The notes: generated from the letters alone by a model not told the origin. A stretch of DNA of 64,000 bases from Phascolomyces articulosus (GCA_025677815.1 JAIXMP010000059.1:62001-126000), one strand, 5' to 3'; counted from the first letter of the stretch, positions 36,901 through 50,000 are shown. Translations and numbers: made by a program.

Positions 36901-38604
36901 CTTTCTCTCCTTCTGTTTCTTCCGCTTCATCTGCCTCTTTTTCCCATTTTTCGATTATATCACCGACACCAAGAGTTTTTGCGTCTTGAACAGCAGACTA
37001 TATTGATATAGGTACAAGTACAATAAATAAGTATTTTTTTACGTCGATAATAAAACTGCACTAACTATGAATTACCTTAGGTATTTCCGGTGTCATGCTC
37101 CTCTCTTTGTCATTGGGATATATATTGGATTCATCTCTCTGAAGAGTTGTTAGTAAGTCATCTAAATCATTTAAAAGTAATCAATATGGGCAATACCTGG
37201 TCTGGATTCTTCATCAAAGATTCCAATTTATGTATACGTTTTTCACACGAGTGTATCCGTCTGTGGTACTTTTCTTTGTTGCTTTCGTCGGATTGAGTTT
37301 TTTTCTGATGCCTTTTAATTTGATGACGTTCATGCTGGATCTTTGACTTGATTTGCTTTCGAGATAGAGTTTTGGATGGTTGGACCATGTCATCAGATTG
37401 TTGCGTCTCATTGATGTCTAGCATTTTCTTTGCCACGGCCTTCATTGCTTTCTTTACACGTTCCACATATATAGCTTCACGTGTTGGGGCGAGATGAAGT
37501 CGTAAAAGAACGCGAATAACTTTTCTTTCTACACGCTTATAGATTGCTGCTCCTTCCCACATGTTTTTGAAGCTTGTACTAAACTCCTTGATGCCAGATG
37601 CTATAGTAGTACTTATGCCTTGCGGTATGGAGGGAAGGTTGCAGTTTTTGAACGTTAAATCATACCAAAAAGGGTGATTCGGGTCGTTTGTGCTGTTCTT
37701 TTTATCCCCGAGATGATATGATTGTATGTGCTGGAGGTGGTTGTCATAAAACAGACTTTGTAGATCACTGACACCAGTCTTTGATTTGTATACTTTTTCA
37801 AGTTTCTCTTTCAATGAAATGTTCGATTTTGCAATCATAACCTTCCCTTTTTCATCCATAGGTCTTTTATCTCGTATGGTAAAAGACGCTGGGAATATTT
37901 TTAACATTTGGAAGCCAGATTGTTCTATTTTTAATTGAGCATTGTCATCCTTGATAGTGATTTGATGCTGAGCAACTTGCATAAGGTTATTCTCACCAAA
38001 ACGCTGATGTTTGAGACAGCTGTTGTGGTATGAGCTGCAGCTTGACTGATCGCTTTTGTACATGTTCATGAGACACGTCTTCCCGTAAAATGCTGTTGAT
38101 CCCAATGATTGAGCTTGTGCGTTTGTTTTTATCATCAATCTTGTCTTCGTCGTTGTTGTCATTTTTAGAGGATTCTGTTGCTGTCCCTGTTGTTGATTTG
38201 GTTGTAGAAGCATTATCTTTAAATTCATTGTATAGTTTTTCATAATAATTTTTTTTGATCATCTGCCAGGTGCTTTTAGTCGTCCTCTCTAAAGTCTTGT
38301 TGATTTGTCTGGTGGTTCGATCTATTCCATGTCGTTGTTTGGTTAATTGTGCTACCATTTCCATTGTACCTTTAGGACAATTAATTTTCTTTTCCAGAAA
38401 AATAGCAAACTCGTCCTTGGTGTATTTTGATGCATTTTCATGGACGATCTCCTTAAGCTTTTGTTGTAATACTTCATTTAGTAATTTGGTAATTGTTTCT
38501 TTGTCAGCCTTTGATGTTTTTGTGAATTTCCTTTTTCCTGTCTCCAAAGATCCCTCTTCAATCAGGGTTGCAGCTTGCTGTGGTGTTGCTGTTGAAGTCG
38601 ACAT
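33948..38604 (-). pseudogene. decayed TnpB/Fanzor-like RuvC nuclease gene
   Basis: Exons inferred on the minus strand: from 38604 to 37197 (with an internal frame slip near 38.05 kb), 37138-37076, 36997-36812, 36724-35796, 35711-35073, 34988-34890, 34815-34625, 34502-34055 and 33970-33948. The N-terminal part is Thr/Lys-rich. A middle part includes WWSFFDHTKVKKLCDMH, a long coiled coil (about 36060-35830) and RKIKDFRSMKYQLNK. Next comes a RuvC-I-like strand, YGATDYGHVVLSQTVPL (Asp codon 35565-35567). The C-terminal exon has a RuvC-II-like ALQNEHMSS (Glu codon 34402-34404), a zinc ribbon with C-V-F-C and C-N-N-S-N-C, and a RuvC-III-like LNRDAVGATGIG (Asp codon 34233-34235). This D...E...zinc ribbon...D order is the hallmark of TnpB and eukaryotic Fanzor RNA-guided nucleases. 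Lesions: TGA at 35481-35483, TAG at 34741-34743, and frame slips near 36880, 34500-34630 and the A-runs at 34311-34329. Family assignment is by motif only. Confidence 0.6.
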
Positions 38605-39572
38605 TTGGATTCATATTACAATGTGAGTGATGTGAGGAAACAAAAAAAAAGTTTAGAAGAAAAAGCGTGTCGCGTGTTTTCGCGTTTTACCCCACAATTT
38701 AAAAAATAATATTCCGAAATTTATAAACAATTGCTCCTTTTGATGAGAAGTATTATTTAGGAGTTAATAGTTTTAATAAATATATTCACACCTACAGGAT
38801 CATTACTTACAATGAAATAGGCTGTATATAATAATGTACACATTCACTGTGATGTTTAGTAGCTGCAATGGATCGATGTGAATATGTAAATTATTTAAAT
38901 ATTAATTGGATGTAAAGCAGGTTGTTATTCATCCCCGTCGCACCTGGATAAGTTATAGAAATTTAAAATTCATCAAATGTAACAGGAAATGAGTACATAC
39001 ATCTATTGTAGCAATAAGGAAATTGTAATGACGAGTTTTATTCTATTATATATTCAGTCAAGGTTCTCCTATTTTGGATGAACATTGGTATTTAAGCATT
39101 TTGATACCATATATAAAGCAACAACACCTCTCTTCTCTTCTTTTCTCGTCATATAAAATTTTCGTCCTATTGATCTAGTTTCGCGCTGATTTCGTCTTTA
39201 TCATAACTCGAGTATGTGAAGGAACAAGAAGTCTATTTGGATTTAGGATAATTTATAGTTTATTAATGGGAATAATATCCATATAGTTATTTAATTCGCC
39301 TTATTGTTTTGTATCGCTCGTTATCAGCCTTTATCTTTTATTGTCATCGTTGTATCTCTGCTGTTGCAGTCGCTTTATCTCTGTCCTCTTATTATATTTG
39401 GGTATGGATCAGCCGTTTATTTATTCTGTAGTTATTAATTTAGTGTGACAGTCTAACTGTACTATCACTAAAATAATGTAATTAAACTTTTGATTGGGCT
39501 CACTATATCAAAATATTATTGGACGAGAAAACACATTTTTTTTCACCTTTTCTGCTTTAACTAAATACTTCA
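38605..39572. other. intergenic region between divergent genes
   Basis: About 970 bp separating the start of the nuclease relic (minus) from the importin gene (plus). It should contain the importin promoter. No open frame of note. A short stretch with several CGCG words lies near 38665-38690. Confidence 0.5.
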
Positions 39573-42500
39573 ATGGAAGTGGATCAAGCTCAAAAGGTAA
39601 TTTTAACCAACGTTTTCTCTTTTTAAATCTTTTATGCTTTCTGTTTATGAAAAAAAAGTGGGTTATTTTGGTTACATCAAGAAATTTTAGTTGATTGAAG
39701 GGCTTTACAGCGCAAGTGGCCCAGGTATAGCGAAAGAAATCCAAGAGCAGCTATTGGCCATTCAACGACAACCTCAAGCATGGCAAATCGCGTCTCAATT
39801 GCTTTCCATTGAGGTAAAATTCCTTTTTTTTTTCCACATAAAGTAGAAGCTGCTTTTTTTTTTATCTCCTAGGAAAAAGTATATAAGCTCACATTGCAAA
39901 GTAGTCAGATCAATGTCGGTTCTTTGGTGCACACACGTTCCAAGTAAAAATAGCACGCGATTGGTATGCTCCACCTATATATATATAAAATCAATGGAAT
40001 GTGGATAAATAATATAAGGTTATTTTAATTAGGAACACATTCCCAGAAGAACGTATTGAATGGCTTCGTGAAGAATTATTGTCATGGATCGTTCGATCGT
40101 CCACAGGACCTCTTTTTATCACAACAAAACTTTGTCTTGCTGTAAGGATATATATGAACATAGAGGATTCTTCATTGATCCATAGATAAAGATAATGGGT
40201 GAGAAAATAATACTTATATATTATTCGTTTATAGCTTATTACATATGCATTTCATACCATTCCCCAACACTGGAAGAATTTTGTTGCTGCATCTGTCCAT
40301 ACAATGCAAAATGGTGCACAGACCCTTGGTATTCAGCCGAGCAATATCAGCATGACGATCTTGGAGTTTTTAACATTAGTTCCAGAGGAAGTGTCTAACA
40401 CAGAGATCATTGGGGGAAAGAGGTATTTATAATATTTAGGATAATTTCAATGGATTGCATTTCCACTGAAATAGACTGACTTTTTTGTTGGATGATTTCA
40501 GAGCACAAGTGCTACAAGAATTAAAGGATGGTATACCATTGGTGCTATCCACATTATCTTCATTTCTCATAACGACGAGTAGCGATACGGATGTGGATGT
40601 CATCGTGCAGCAAAAGGCACTTGGCTGTTTACAGAGTTGGATTCAATATGGTGTTGATTTTGAGTAAGTGGATATTTGATTACCTAAATGAATTAATTTA
40701 TTTGTTCTTACTTTGTTTTGATTTGTCTAATCCATCCTATTGCTTTGCTTATCATTGATGAACAAAAAAAAAAGAGAAGTTTACCTTCTTATTCGACAAT
40801 CAATGCTATTTCTCGGCAACGAACAATTATTTCGAAATGCGGCGGATGTTCTCTTGGAAACAATGCAACAATCATCCTATGCCAAATACAATACGTTACG
40901 TAACGATTTGCTCGAATGTTTTTCATCTGACGAAATGAGATTGAAACTTACAAATTGTATTGCAGGTATTTAGTTTATATACTGTATGAAACAGTCATAA
41001 AAAAAAAGGTGGTGTTAAACTCTCTCTGAATTTTATATATACAAAAATATAGAAGAAGATGATGAAGTGGGAATTCTACTAGCTAAATTGCTTACTGGAT
41101 TTGGAGAAACCTTTACCGAGTATATCTCTGACCATCTTGCTGCTCCCAGCATGATTGCATTATTGAATATGATTATGCAATTGACCGATTTTCCTGGGTA
41201 TTTTCCTACAGATCAAGAAGTAAGTGAGATTCCACTTAATTTCTGGTATGTACTACAAGAGACATTGTTTGATGATGGGATTATTCCTATCCGACAACAA
41301 GTTTCCATCGTTACCGATGCAGATGATGATGTGGTAGTAGATCGAGCAACAACACATTCTGAACATATTGCTTGGATACGCCAATGTGGAGAAACGGCGA
41401 TGGCTGTTTATCGTGAGCTCGTTAGTGTAATGAAGCGAAAAGCTGCATTTCCAGAAGATTCGATTTGGCAATCATGGCCCAAAGGTGCGTAATTCTTCAT
41501 TTATACACAATGAAAAAGCAATGGGATGATAAAGTAATCAATAACTTTTCTTTAAAACAATTTATGGATACAGATATTAAAGAGAAGTTTAGACGCTGTC
41601 GTCGAGATTTGGGTGATACAATGATTAATCCATATTATGTATTGCGAAATGAATTATTGGATATTTTACTCAATCATACATTTACTATATTGAATCAGTT
41701 AAACAGCTCACGGTCCCAGCTATTGACGGTAAATATTTTTAAAACGAAGCATGAGTAGAAAACAAAGGCGGAGCCCTATTTTAGCACCAGGCTTGATTTA
41801 CAAAATCTCTATTTTATTCTTTCAGGACCTTGAAGCAACCATGTTTTGTTTAAAAAGTATTTGTGAAGAAATACCACCCGATGAAAATACATATATTCGA
41901 GAATTTTTTGGACCCAAAGTACTTGGACGATTACCTACGAATGGGGATTTTCGATTACAAAATACAACTTTATTGTTAATGGGTTCATTAGCTGAATGGC
42001 TAAAATTACATCCAGAGTTCCTTCCACCTGTGATGAATTACATTGTTCCGTGCCTTAGCGTTCCTCGATTATCCATGTCTGCAGCTAGCGCATTTTCAGA
42101 TATATGTGATACATGTAGAGAATCGTTGACAGATGAATTGGAAAGTCTTATGCATGTATACAATGCTATGGCCAATTCAATGATTGAGGTGAGTGAATAT
42201 TTTATCTTGGATCATGGGGATTTAAATTAAATTAATACTGATAATAAATTATCTTATAATATAGTCCAACATTATGCAAAAAGTGGTAGAATCTGTTGCA
42301 GATGTTATCCAAGTATTATCTCCAGAAAGAGCCATTGCTCCACTTATGGTAAGAAAAAACAGTAGAATGAGGAGGGAGGAAAGGTAATATACGAAACCAA
42401 GAGAAACTGAACAGGCAGTTTACTTTATTAGGCATTAGCCGGTGATATTCTTCAAGGCGTCGGAAAAGCACTCAACGCTATTGAGGATGCATCTATAGAC

Positions 42501-44083
42501 TCTCGTGAAATTATCCTCGCCCAATTACAATATCTATCTGCCTGCTGTCGCGGTATTCAATCTCCCAACGATGATTATCAATCATTATCAGCTCGAAACT
42601 CAAATTACGATAATTTCGCCAATGGACAACTTGAAACCTTGTACGCCAAAGTGGATGGTTTTCAACAATTTACGTCAGCCATTTATTCCTCTGTTCAACA
42701 AATAGCTACAGCTTGGCGAGATGATGAAGAAATTATGAAGGCACTTACTCATTTTATCGAAGCAGGTGTACGAGCCATCAATCCATTATTGACGTTATCA
42801 TTTGACGATTTAATTGGATTGATTATTACAAGCTACCAGGCAACCGGATTTGGATGTTGGTTACACACAGCTACATTGATAATAACTGTTTATGGTGGGC
42901 ATGAAGCAAATTATTCTCGATTGTGTAATTTACTTGGATCGTTAACTGAAAGGACACTTGGTTTTATTGGTTCCATTGAAGGTATAGAAGAGTTCGTACA
43001 TGAAATATTTAGAGGAAACTGGAGGCATAGGGTATTTACAATTGACTCGCTTTTATAATTTCTTTTGTGTTATTACTAATAGATATGGAACAATTTCCAG
43101 ATGTTGTTGATAATTATTTTGAATTATTATCAAGAGTAAGTTTGAATGTGGTAAAAATAATTTATGAACTTGACTGATATTTTATTATTTTAATTTGTGT
43201 GTGTGGTTTTGTATTAGATAATTGGAAGATGCCCTATTGTATTCTATCAATTACCGAGAGAAATGATTAATACTATATTTTTATTTGCCATCGCTGGTAT
43301 GGGACTTCAGGAGCGACTTGCTTTGAAAGCTGCCTTGAACTTTATGGTAACTATATGGCTCTATAAGAATATACTAGTTCGAAAAAAGATTATTTCAGTA
43401 TATTTATAAGCTTGAATGCATTTTAGGCGGATTTTGTTGCTCAAGAATATGATGAGGATAGTCAATTGGCAGTAACGACGCATTCTTTAGTCATGAATAT
43501 GGGGTTGCAAATTATGGAGCGATTATTGGCTGTAAGTTCTTGAATCACATTTTCCCCTATAAAGATAAAGGAAGATCTATAGATAATTGGGCGTATCTAT
43601 TTAAGCATTTGAATCTATCTTAATCTGCTTTATTTTTTTCATTAGGGTATTGGTGGTCAGGTACCACGTTCATTCTCAGGACCGCTTGTTGATGTGCTAT
43701 ACAAATTAACTGGGCGCTATATTGAAGGGTGTAGACATTGGCTTAATCAATTACTTGCACAGGTACATTATTATTATTGGTCCCTTTTTTTATCTACAGA
43801 ATCTTTTTTATGATATCTTATACTGCTTTACTTTGGAAATGCTGCCAATAGGAGGGTTTTCCATCCGTATTAATTCAACAATCAGATAAAGACACATTTA
43901 TTAAAGGAGTTACCGGGTAAGAAACGGGTTTCTTTTTTGGCAAAAAAAAAAACCTAATTTATAACAATCAATTAATCATTTTTTTTTAGAACTCGATCAT
44001 TCAAGCGTTTCAAACAACACACACACGAATTCTCTATTAAATGTAGAGGTTTGAATAACACAGCATTTGGATCTGTTGCTTAA
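39573..44083 (+). CDS. importin-13/Kap122-type karyopherin (nuclear transport receptor)
   Basis: Eighteen exons were traced: 39573-39596, 39691-39813, 39905-39963, 40033-40141, 40235-40422, 40475-40663, 40775-40965, 41053-41484, 41574-41728, 41826-42188, 42265-42348, 42432-42981, 43083-43135, 43218-43346, 43427-43531, 43646-43762, 43852-43916 and 43990-44083. They join to 1009 residues, the usual size for this family. The N-terminus shows the importin-beta-type block CRFFGAHTFQVKIARDW, followed by alpha-helical HEAT-repeat sequence. Later blocks include LMGSLAEWLKLHPE and LAQLQYLSACCRGIQSPND, close in style to importin-13. Such receptors bind RanGTP and carry cargo through nuclear pores. Exon 1 encodes only eight residues. 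Transportin-3/Mtr10 is the nearest alternative family. Confidence 0.87.
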
Positions 44084-44808
44084 TAGGCAGCAGAAGGATG
44101 AAACGCTATCCTAGATTCTTCATTCTACATTTTACTCTTTTTCTACCTCACACTATTTTTTTTAATAAAGTCATGATTCTGCACATGCACTTCAACATTT
44201 CCTTATCCGGCCGACCTTTTTACAGCAACTATGGACTGGCCCTATTTTTTTTTTTTTTTTTTACAACAGTACATATGTCAAATACCATTTGGAAAAAAAA
44301 TACATGTATTTACCTTTTACCTTTTATCTTTTCGCTTTCTTTCAATAAATATATTATAGAATCCTCAGTTAGACTTTTTGATGTCTAAAACTATACATCT
44401 GGTAGATTTCAAATGAATTTTTACAACAAAATATGTTGCAGTTTATTCTCTTACATATCCTTAGTTTTCAATCGTAACAATAATTATAAATTTCTGTTTT
44501 GAAGAATATAATTTACTGTACCCGTCATTGACGTTTTATCCGTTAGTTCATACATCACTAACTAAAGGCCAAACCCAAGGTTACTTCATCCAGAGGAGAA
44601 ATAATACTTTATATATATACATATATGTATTATAAATGCAAAATGATTATACAAAATATACAAAGAAGTCATAGGATACAAAAAAATGGGATTGCTTGAT
44701 AGTGTGGGTATTTTTATAAACCAAGGTATATATGTATGAATAAATATGTATGAATAAGTATTATATATAAAAATTTACAATTAATGATATGTTAATAATA
44801 ATGAAACT
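44084..44808. other. convergent intergenic region
   Basis: Holds the 3' untranslated regions of the importin gene (plus) and the LRR membrane-protein gene (minus). T-runs and a TA-rich stretch near 44610-44630. No gene seen. Confidence 0.6.
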
Positions 44809-46875
44809 CTACTTTATCAAATAAGCTAATTCCATTTGTTCTCTTGTTGTCACAGTTGTTGAGCTACCATTGGTGGCAACATTCGTCGTTGATGATTCTG
44901 CGGGCACAGTAGATAACCCATTCATCTCGTTTTTTCCTTCTACATACCCAAATAACACATCGTGATGTGATTGAGAAATATCATCTTCATCTGGGGATGA
45001 TCGAGTCATTGGATGAAATTTAAAATGAAGACTTCTTTGGCAGGAGAATGTAATCATTTGATATATAGCTCGTACAATTCCCAAGCCACTGGTAATGCAA
45101 GTCAATAATACAGATGCCACTGGTGCATGCAACATCATTAAATAGATCGCCACTACAGTATGGGGTATGTCAGCAATAAGGACCTTAATCCAACTGAGGA
45201 CGACGGGGATACGATGCTCAATTGGAAGACGGTAAGCAGACAAATTCAACATTCGTACTTCATACAAAGCAAAATTATTCAAATCCAATGTACAAAGCAA
45301 AAAGACAGGCCAGGTCCGACGAATGACAAGGATGCTGAAACGATGGCAACAATAGCGATAAAGGAAACCGTTGGCAATAAGATAAATACCAGTAGTAATG
45401 ACAAGAACAATAAGGGTGGTTGGATAAAGTGGTATTTGTATGCCCAGATAAACAATCATAGTAATCAAATTAATACCACTAAAAACGGAATAAAACACGC
45501 GGAGCCAGATACCAAATGAGGTATGTTGATGCTTTTTCACCAAAATATAAATCCATATGAATACAATAAGAACCAGACAAGATGCAACCACAATCCATTG
45601 AATCGTGTACCGGCGCATGATATCTCCAAAACTTGGCACAAGATTGCAATGCTGGCATACATCCCATGGATTTCCGATGCCGGAACACAAGATTGGGTTA
45701 CCATCCAAATTACATGCTATTGTATCGCGCAGTGAAGAAGGGATTTTGCCTGTTAATTCATTACCGGATAAGTCGATATCATTGAGCTGTGAACTTGATA
45801 AACCTTCATCATCGTCACTGGAATTTTTACTGGGAAAATCGCCATGGATTTTATTCCCTGTCAAATTTAATGTCGTAAGTGGTAGTGTGCTGAGTATATT
45901 TGCTGGCATAGCATCTACTATGTTGGTATGGTAGGAGAGGGACGATAAATGCTTTAGTTCACTAAGCCATGTTGGAAATGTGGCACGCTGCTGTTGATGT
46001 TGATTATAAGCCGTCGCTACGGTCAAGCTTTGCAAATATTGCCCCAGTGTTGGTACCATTATTGGTGCAAGCCATTTAGAAACGTCGAATGTAGGGTCAT
46101 TTATTTGAATATCTAGTTGCGTCAGTTTCGTACAATTTGCCAACCATGAACCGTCACTATCATTCATCAATGGTGATGATGGTGCAATATCTAGTGTAAG
46201 ATTCGTTAATGACCCACATAGAGAGGTGAGAGCGATGGATGAAGACGATGATCCGTTAGTATTGCCTTGTCCCTGCTGCCAACGGGTACCAAGCAAAATA
46301 AAGTTTTTTACAGATGGAAACGCGTCTGGTATCCATGTTGGAATGAAATTACTATCAGAAAGATCTAATATATTTATAGATGGTGATATGGTATTATTCC
46401 CAAGACTGGGGAAAGTAGAAGAAAACTGAGTGCCTCGAATTTCTAATGATGCTATTAGGGTTAAGTGATTGAATAAACTGGGTGATGAAAAAAATGACGG
46501 GCATAATGATTGATCAATATAATAGTTTAACGTCAACTTTTCGATTTTAGTAAGTTTTGAAAGAATAGATACAGTGCTGTTGTCACATATTATACTGGTG
46601 CTGCTGTCTTGCTGGTGCTCTTCTTGACTACTGTATTCTAATGCTGTGATTTCTTTTTGGTCATTACAAGTAATTTGTAGCCCTTGAAATGCTGTGTTGC
46701 AGCAAAATGACGGTTCGTTATTATTGTTTGGAGTTCCAATAAAGTGAGCCCATAAAGTTTGGCACATCTCTGTCGTTGCATAATCCTGCTGAGCCTTTAC
46801 TATTTGAATAAAAAAAGCTGCGAAATATATGGCTAACACCAAAGATAATGGTTGTTGCAGGATCGCCATTAACAT
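44809..46875 (-). CDS. receptor-like protein: secreted LRR domain plus polytopic membrane domain
   Basis: One intronless frame of 688 residues. A signal peptide covers about residues 1-28. A Cys-containing cap with CQTLW and FCCN follows, then plant-style leucine-rich repeats (LTTLNLTGNKIHGDFPS, LNDIDLSGNELTGKIPSSL) closed by a Cys cap near residues 395-415 (IACNLDG, CSGIG, CQHC). After that come about five or six hydrophobic helices from residue ~425 to ~640 (for example WIVVASCLVLIVFIWIYILV, LIVLVITTGIYLIANGFLY). The tail is a polar, Ser/Thr-rich cytoplasmic stretch with no kinase. It therefore looks like a cell-surface sensor or wall-associated protein. I do not recognise the membrane domain. 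It lies 185 bp downstream of the PMS1 stop on the same strand. Confidence 0.8.
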   Translation of the reverse strand: MLMAILQQPLSLVLAIYFAAFFIQIVKAQQDYATTEMCQTLWAHFIGTPNNNNEPSFCCNTAFQGLQITCNDQKEITALEYSSQEEHQQDSSTSIICDNSTVSILSKLTKIEKLTLNYYIDQSLCPSFFSSPSLFNHLTLIASLEIRGTQFSSTFPSLGNNTISPSINILDLSDSNFIPTWIPDAFPSVKNFILLGTRWQQGQGNTNGSSSSSIALTSLCGSLTNLTLDIAPSSPLMNDSDGSWLANCTKLTQLDIQINDPTFDVSKWLAPIMVPTLGQYLQSLTVATAYNQHQQQRATFPTWLSELKHLSSLSYHTNIVDAMPANILSTLPLTTLNLTGNKIHGDFPSKNSSDDDEGLSSSQLNDIDLSGNELTGKIPSSLRDTIACNLDGNPILCSGIGNPWDVCQHCNLVPSFGDIMRRYTIQWIVVASCLVLIVFIWIYILVKKHQHTSFGIWLRVFYSVFSGINLITMIVYLGIQIPLYPTTLIVLVITTGIYLIANGFLYRYCCHRFSILVIRRTWPVFLLCTLDLNNFALYEVRMLNLSAYRLPIEHRIPVVLSWIKVLIADIPHTVVAIYLMMLHAPVASVLLTCITSGLGIVRAIYQMITFSCQRSLHFKFHPMTRSSPDEDDISQSHHDVLFGYVEGKNEMNGLSTVPAESSTTNVATNGSSTTVTTREQMELAYLIK

Positions 46876-47060
46876 TTATATTATGTATACGGAATATGTA
46901 CAGAAGAAAAAAAAAGTTAAAGAGAAAGATATCATAAATATAAGGGAAGGTCATGTGATATTTTATACATAAAAAAAGTAGCTTCGCCAAGGGCACCTGT
47001 AAACAGGCTAATTCCTAAAACGGAAAGCAATTTAAGGAAGAAATTCAAACAACAATGCCA

Positions 47061-50000
47061 CTATCGGAACAAAGAACCTTTGCATTCGATCGACCTTTCC
47101 TTCTTTCTTGGCGTTCTTGTTTTTGTAATACTGCATAAGTGACGCATCGTTGGTCTACCATGTGGACAATTCTATTACATCAAAGCAATAAATATTTGTT
47201 ATTAGAAAGAATAAGATGGGTGGTGTAAAGTAATAATAGAAATCAGTAAACTTACCCAAGGTTGATCAATTTCACCCATATGCTGAACAATCTATATTGG
47301 TTGTATTATTTGTTTGTCAATTAAAAAGCTTTACTTATAATAATTTTGGTCGAAATCATAAAATTATTAACGAATACTTTACTTGACACATTTTACGTAT
47401 ATTAAGGCAATGGCCTATCATTACTGAACTTCGACATGCTCGAGAGGCAAACATGGCGCGTGCACGAGAGCATCGTACCATTCGACCGGGTCGTTCCGAT
47501 AGCGCAAATACCAGTTCACTAAAATCTATGATAGTTTATCGTTATTAATAATTTCTTAAATTATTCATTTCCTACCCGTATCCCCTTTGTTAGAAAGTAT
47601 ATATTGATGAATACTTTAAAAAAAAACAAATAGATGGTACCTCTTTTATCAAACAGCACATTTCTAGATATAGGTTGAGAAACAACACGTATTCTTTGGG
47701 TAGGTTCCTTATCTGGATCAATTTCAAGCTCAAAGCCATTTGCACGTAGAATTTCCGCATTTTCTATAGCAACCAATTCTTCAGCAACAGTGAGATCTGG
47801 ATTTTGGGGTCTAAACATATGATTTTAAACCTTCCATTAATGCATGTTTTCTCCAAATATTTATTGATAGTAGGACGTTCCACACCTTTTTTTTTTTTTG
47901 AAAAAAATATAAATTACCTGATCAACCGTTGCCCATCAATAATTGTTGTTAACTGTAAAGTTTCAAAGTTATATTTTTCATCCGATGCATGCTGATCCAC
48001 GATAAATAAATCATCATCAAGCATTGTAATGATAAAGCCAAGATTGAATTGTCCAATCACTTTCATTTTTGCAAAATCCACCTTTGTGATCACCCGACTC
48101 AACACTGCTGTTGCAGCCTCGTTATCATCTGTATTCGTCAAATTCGCGTCATCAAAAGTAGTAACACTTGTTGCAGCGGTGTCGGAGGTGGAGGATGCAT
48201 CAGTATTGGAATACCGTAGTGGTTTGTTTATTGAATTATTGCATACGTCAGGTCGAATAGAGATAGATCTTGTCATACAGCGAGTATACCATGGACCAGG
48301 TGTACCGAATATCACACTTTCATTATCTTGAATTGCAACCCTTGCCAGATTTGCATCTTTTTCATTTTTATTGACTTTAGATTGTTGAAATGCTTGCACC
48401 TCTGATGGTGAAGATGAAGATAATGGTAGGTCTATAGTCGTTTTAGTAGTAGTTACAGACATTGGAACATCACCATCTTCATCAGCTAATTCATCGTCAA
48501 CCTCTTCTTCCCTATCAATGAGTCCATTACGTTGAGTTTCAGAATTTCGTTGTTCATTCGATCTTGAACGTTTATTCATGAAATCCATGATGGTAGTACT
48601 ATTGATTCGTTTTCTACCATTCATGGTTGAACTCGATGATGATGTCCTTTGGTTGGAATAAGTGAAAGATGCTAAAGAAGCACGTGTTACAGGTGCTTTT
48701 GGGCGTGATGATGATATTTGAGGAGCTATAGTCACTCTGGCTGTTGGTGATGTTGGCGTTGACAATGTTGTGTCATCTTCTTGTAACATGTCTGTTTCCA
48801 TTGGGTTTGATATCGGATCAACTGGTTCCACACAAGTTGCATCTGGTAAGGTATCGATAGAATCTTGCCTTTGGCTCGAAGCTATAAAAGATCCTACAGT
48901 AAATGTAGAGCGGGATGGTTCAAGTTGCTCTCGTAGATCGTTCTATATTTGAAGCAGTCCATATTAGCCATATTGTTGAAATAAATAAAAATGGTCATTT
49001 TAAGTATTCACATACGATAATGAACTCGATTATTCTTTGTTCGTCATGTAAAAGAATAGTCCTTTTATCCGGTGTAACATTAACATCATACAAATCTATT
49101 AAATAAATACAGGATGAAACAGCTATTGTAAGTACACAAAACAATGAAATTAATGTACCAAAGAGGGAAAGACTTTTACTAGTTGGAAGTCGGATATCAG
49201 CAACAATGAATGGGTATTGATTAGTAACAAAGGATCGGTATAATTCATTAAATGCTTTCGAAAGCTAATAAAATTGAAAAATATCTGTTAGAAAAATGAA
49301 TATGGATATGGATAGTGATACGTCAGTTTCACACTAACCTTTGGAAGGACACAAGGCCGACCATTGATAAAAAAATATTGTCGATCCCCACTACTACGTC
49401 CATATCCAAACTCAGGTTTTGAAATAAATCCATGAATAATCGGCTGTATCCTGTATAATAAATGGTTTATGTAACATGACCTCACAATATAAAAAGAATA
49501 ACATATAACTAATTCTTTTTGTTACTTACTCTGATTCAATATTATTCCCATGGTGGTTATCTTGATTCAATGCAGTGCGCAAATCGACTTGAAAAAGCAT
49601 GATTTGGGATAATGTTTTTACACCAAAAATATTGGAAATATTTTCACGTACTGCCTTGTTACCGCTGGTGGCGATAGATCGTGTAGTTGCCCTGCATATA
49701 AACATTTGAAAACGCACTATGCTGGTAAATGTCTTTTTTTTCTACAAGTAATTCAAAGTGAAAAAATATATACCCCCGAGAGAGTTGATTCATGGCAGTG
49801 ATTTTTGTATTTTTTGCAATGATCCCATAAGCTTGAATAATAGCAAGAGCTTTTCCATATTCTCGCTTGATATTACGTTTAAATTCTTGCTGTCGAACAG
49901 GCAGTGCGTGAAAAAATTTGGATAATTGGATCGTTGTACCCATCTAAATGATACAGAATGAAATAGAACGCATCATTAGTTCGAGTGAAAACATATAGTA

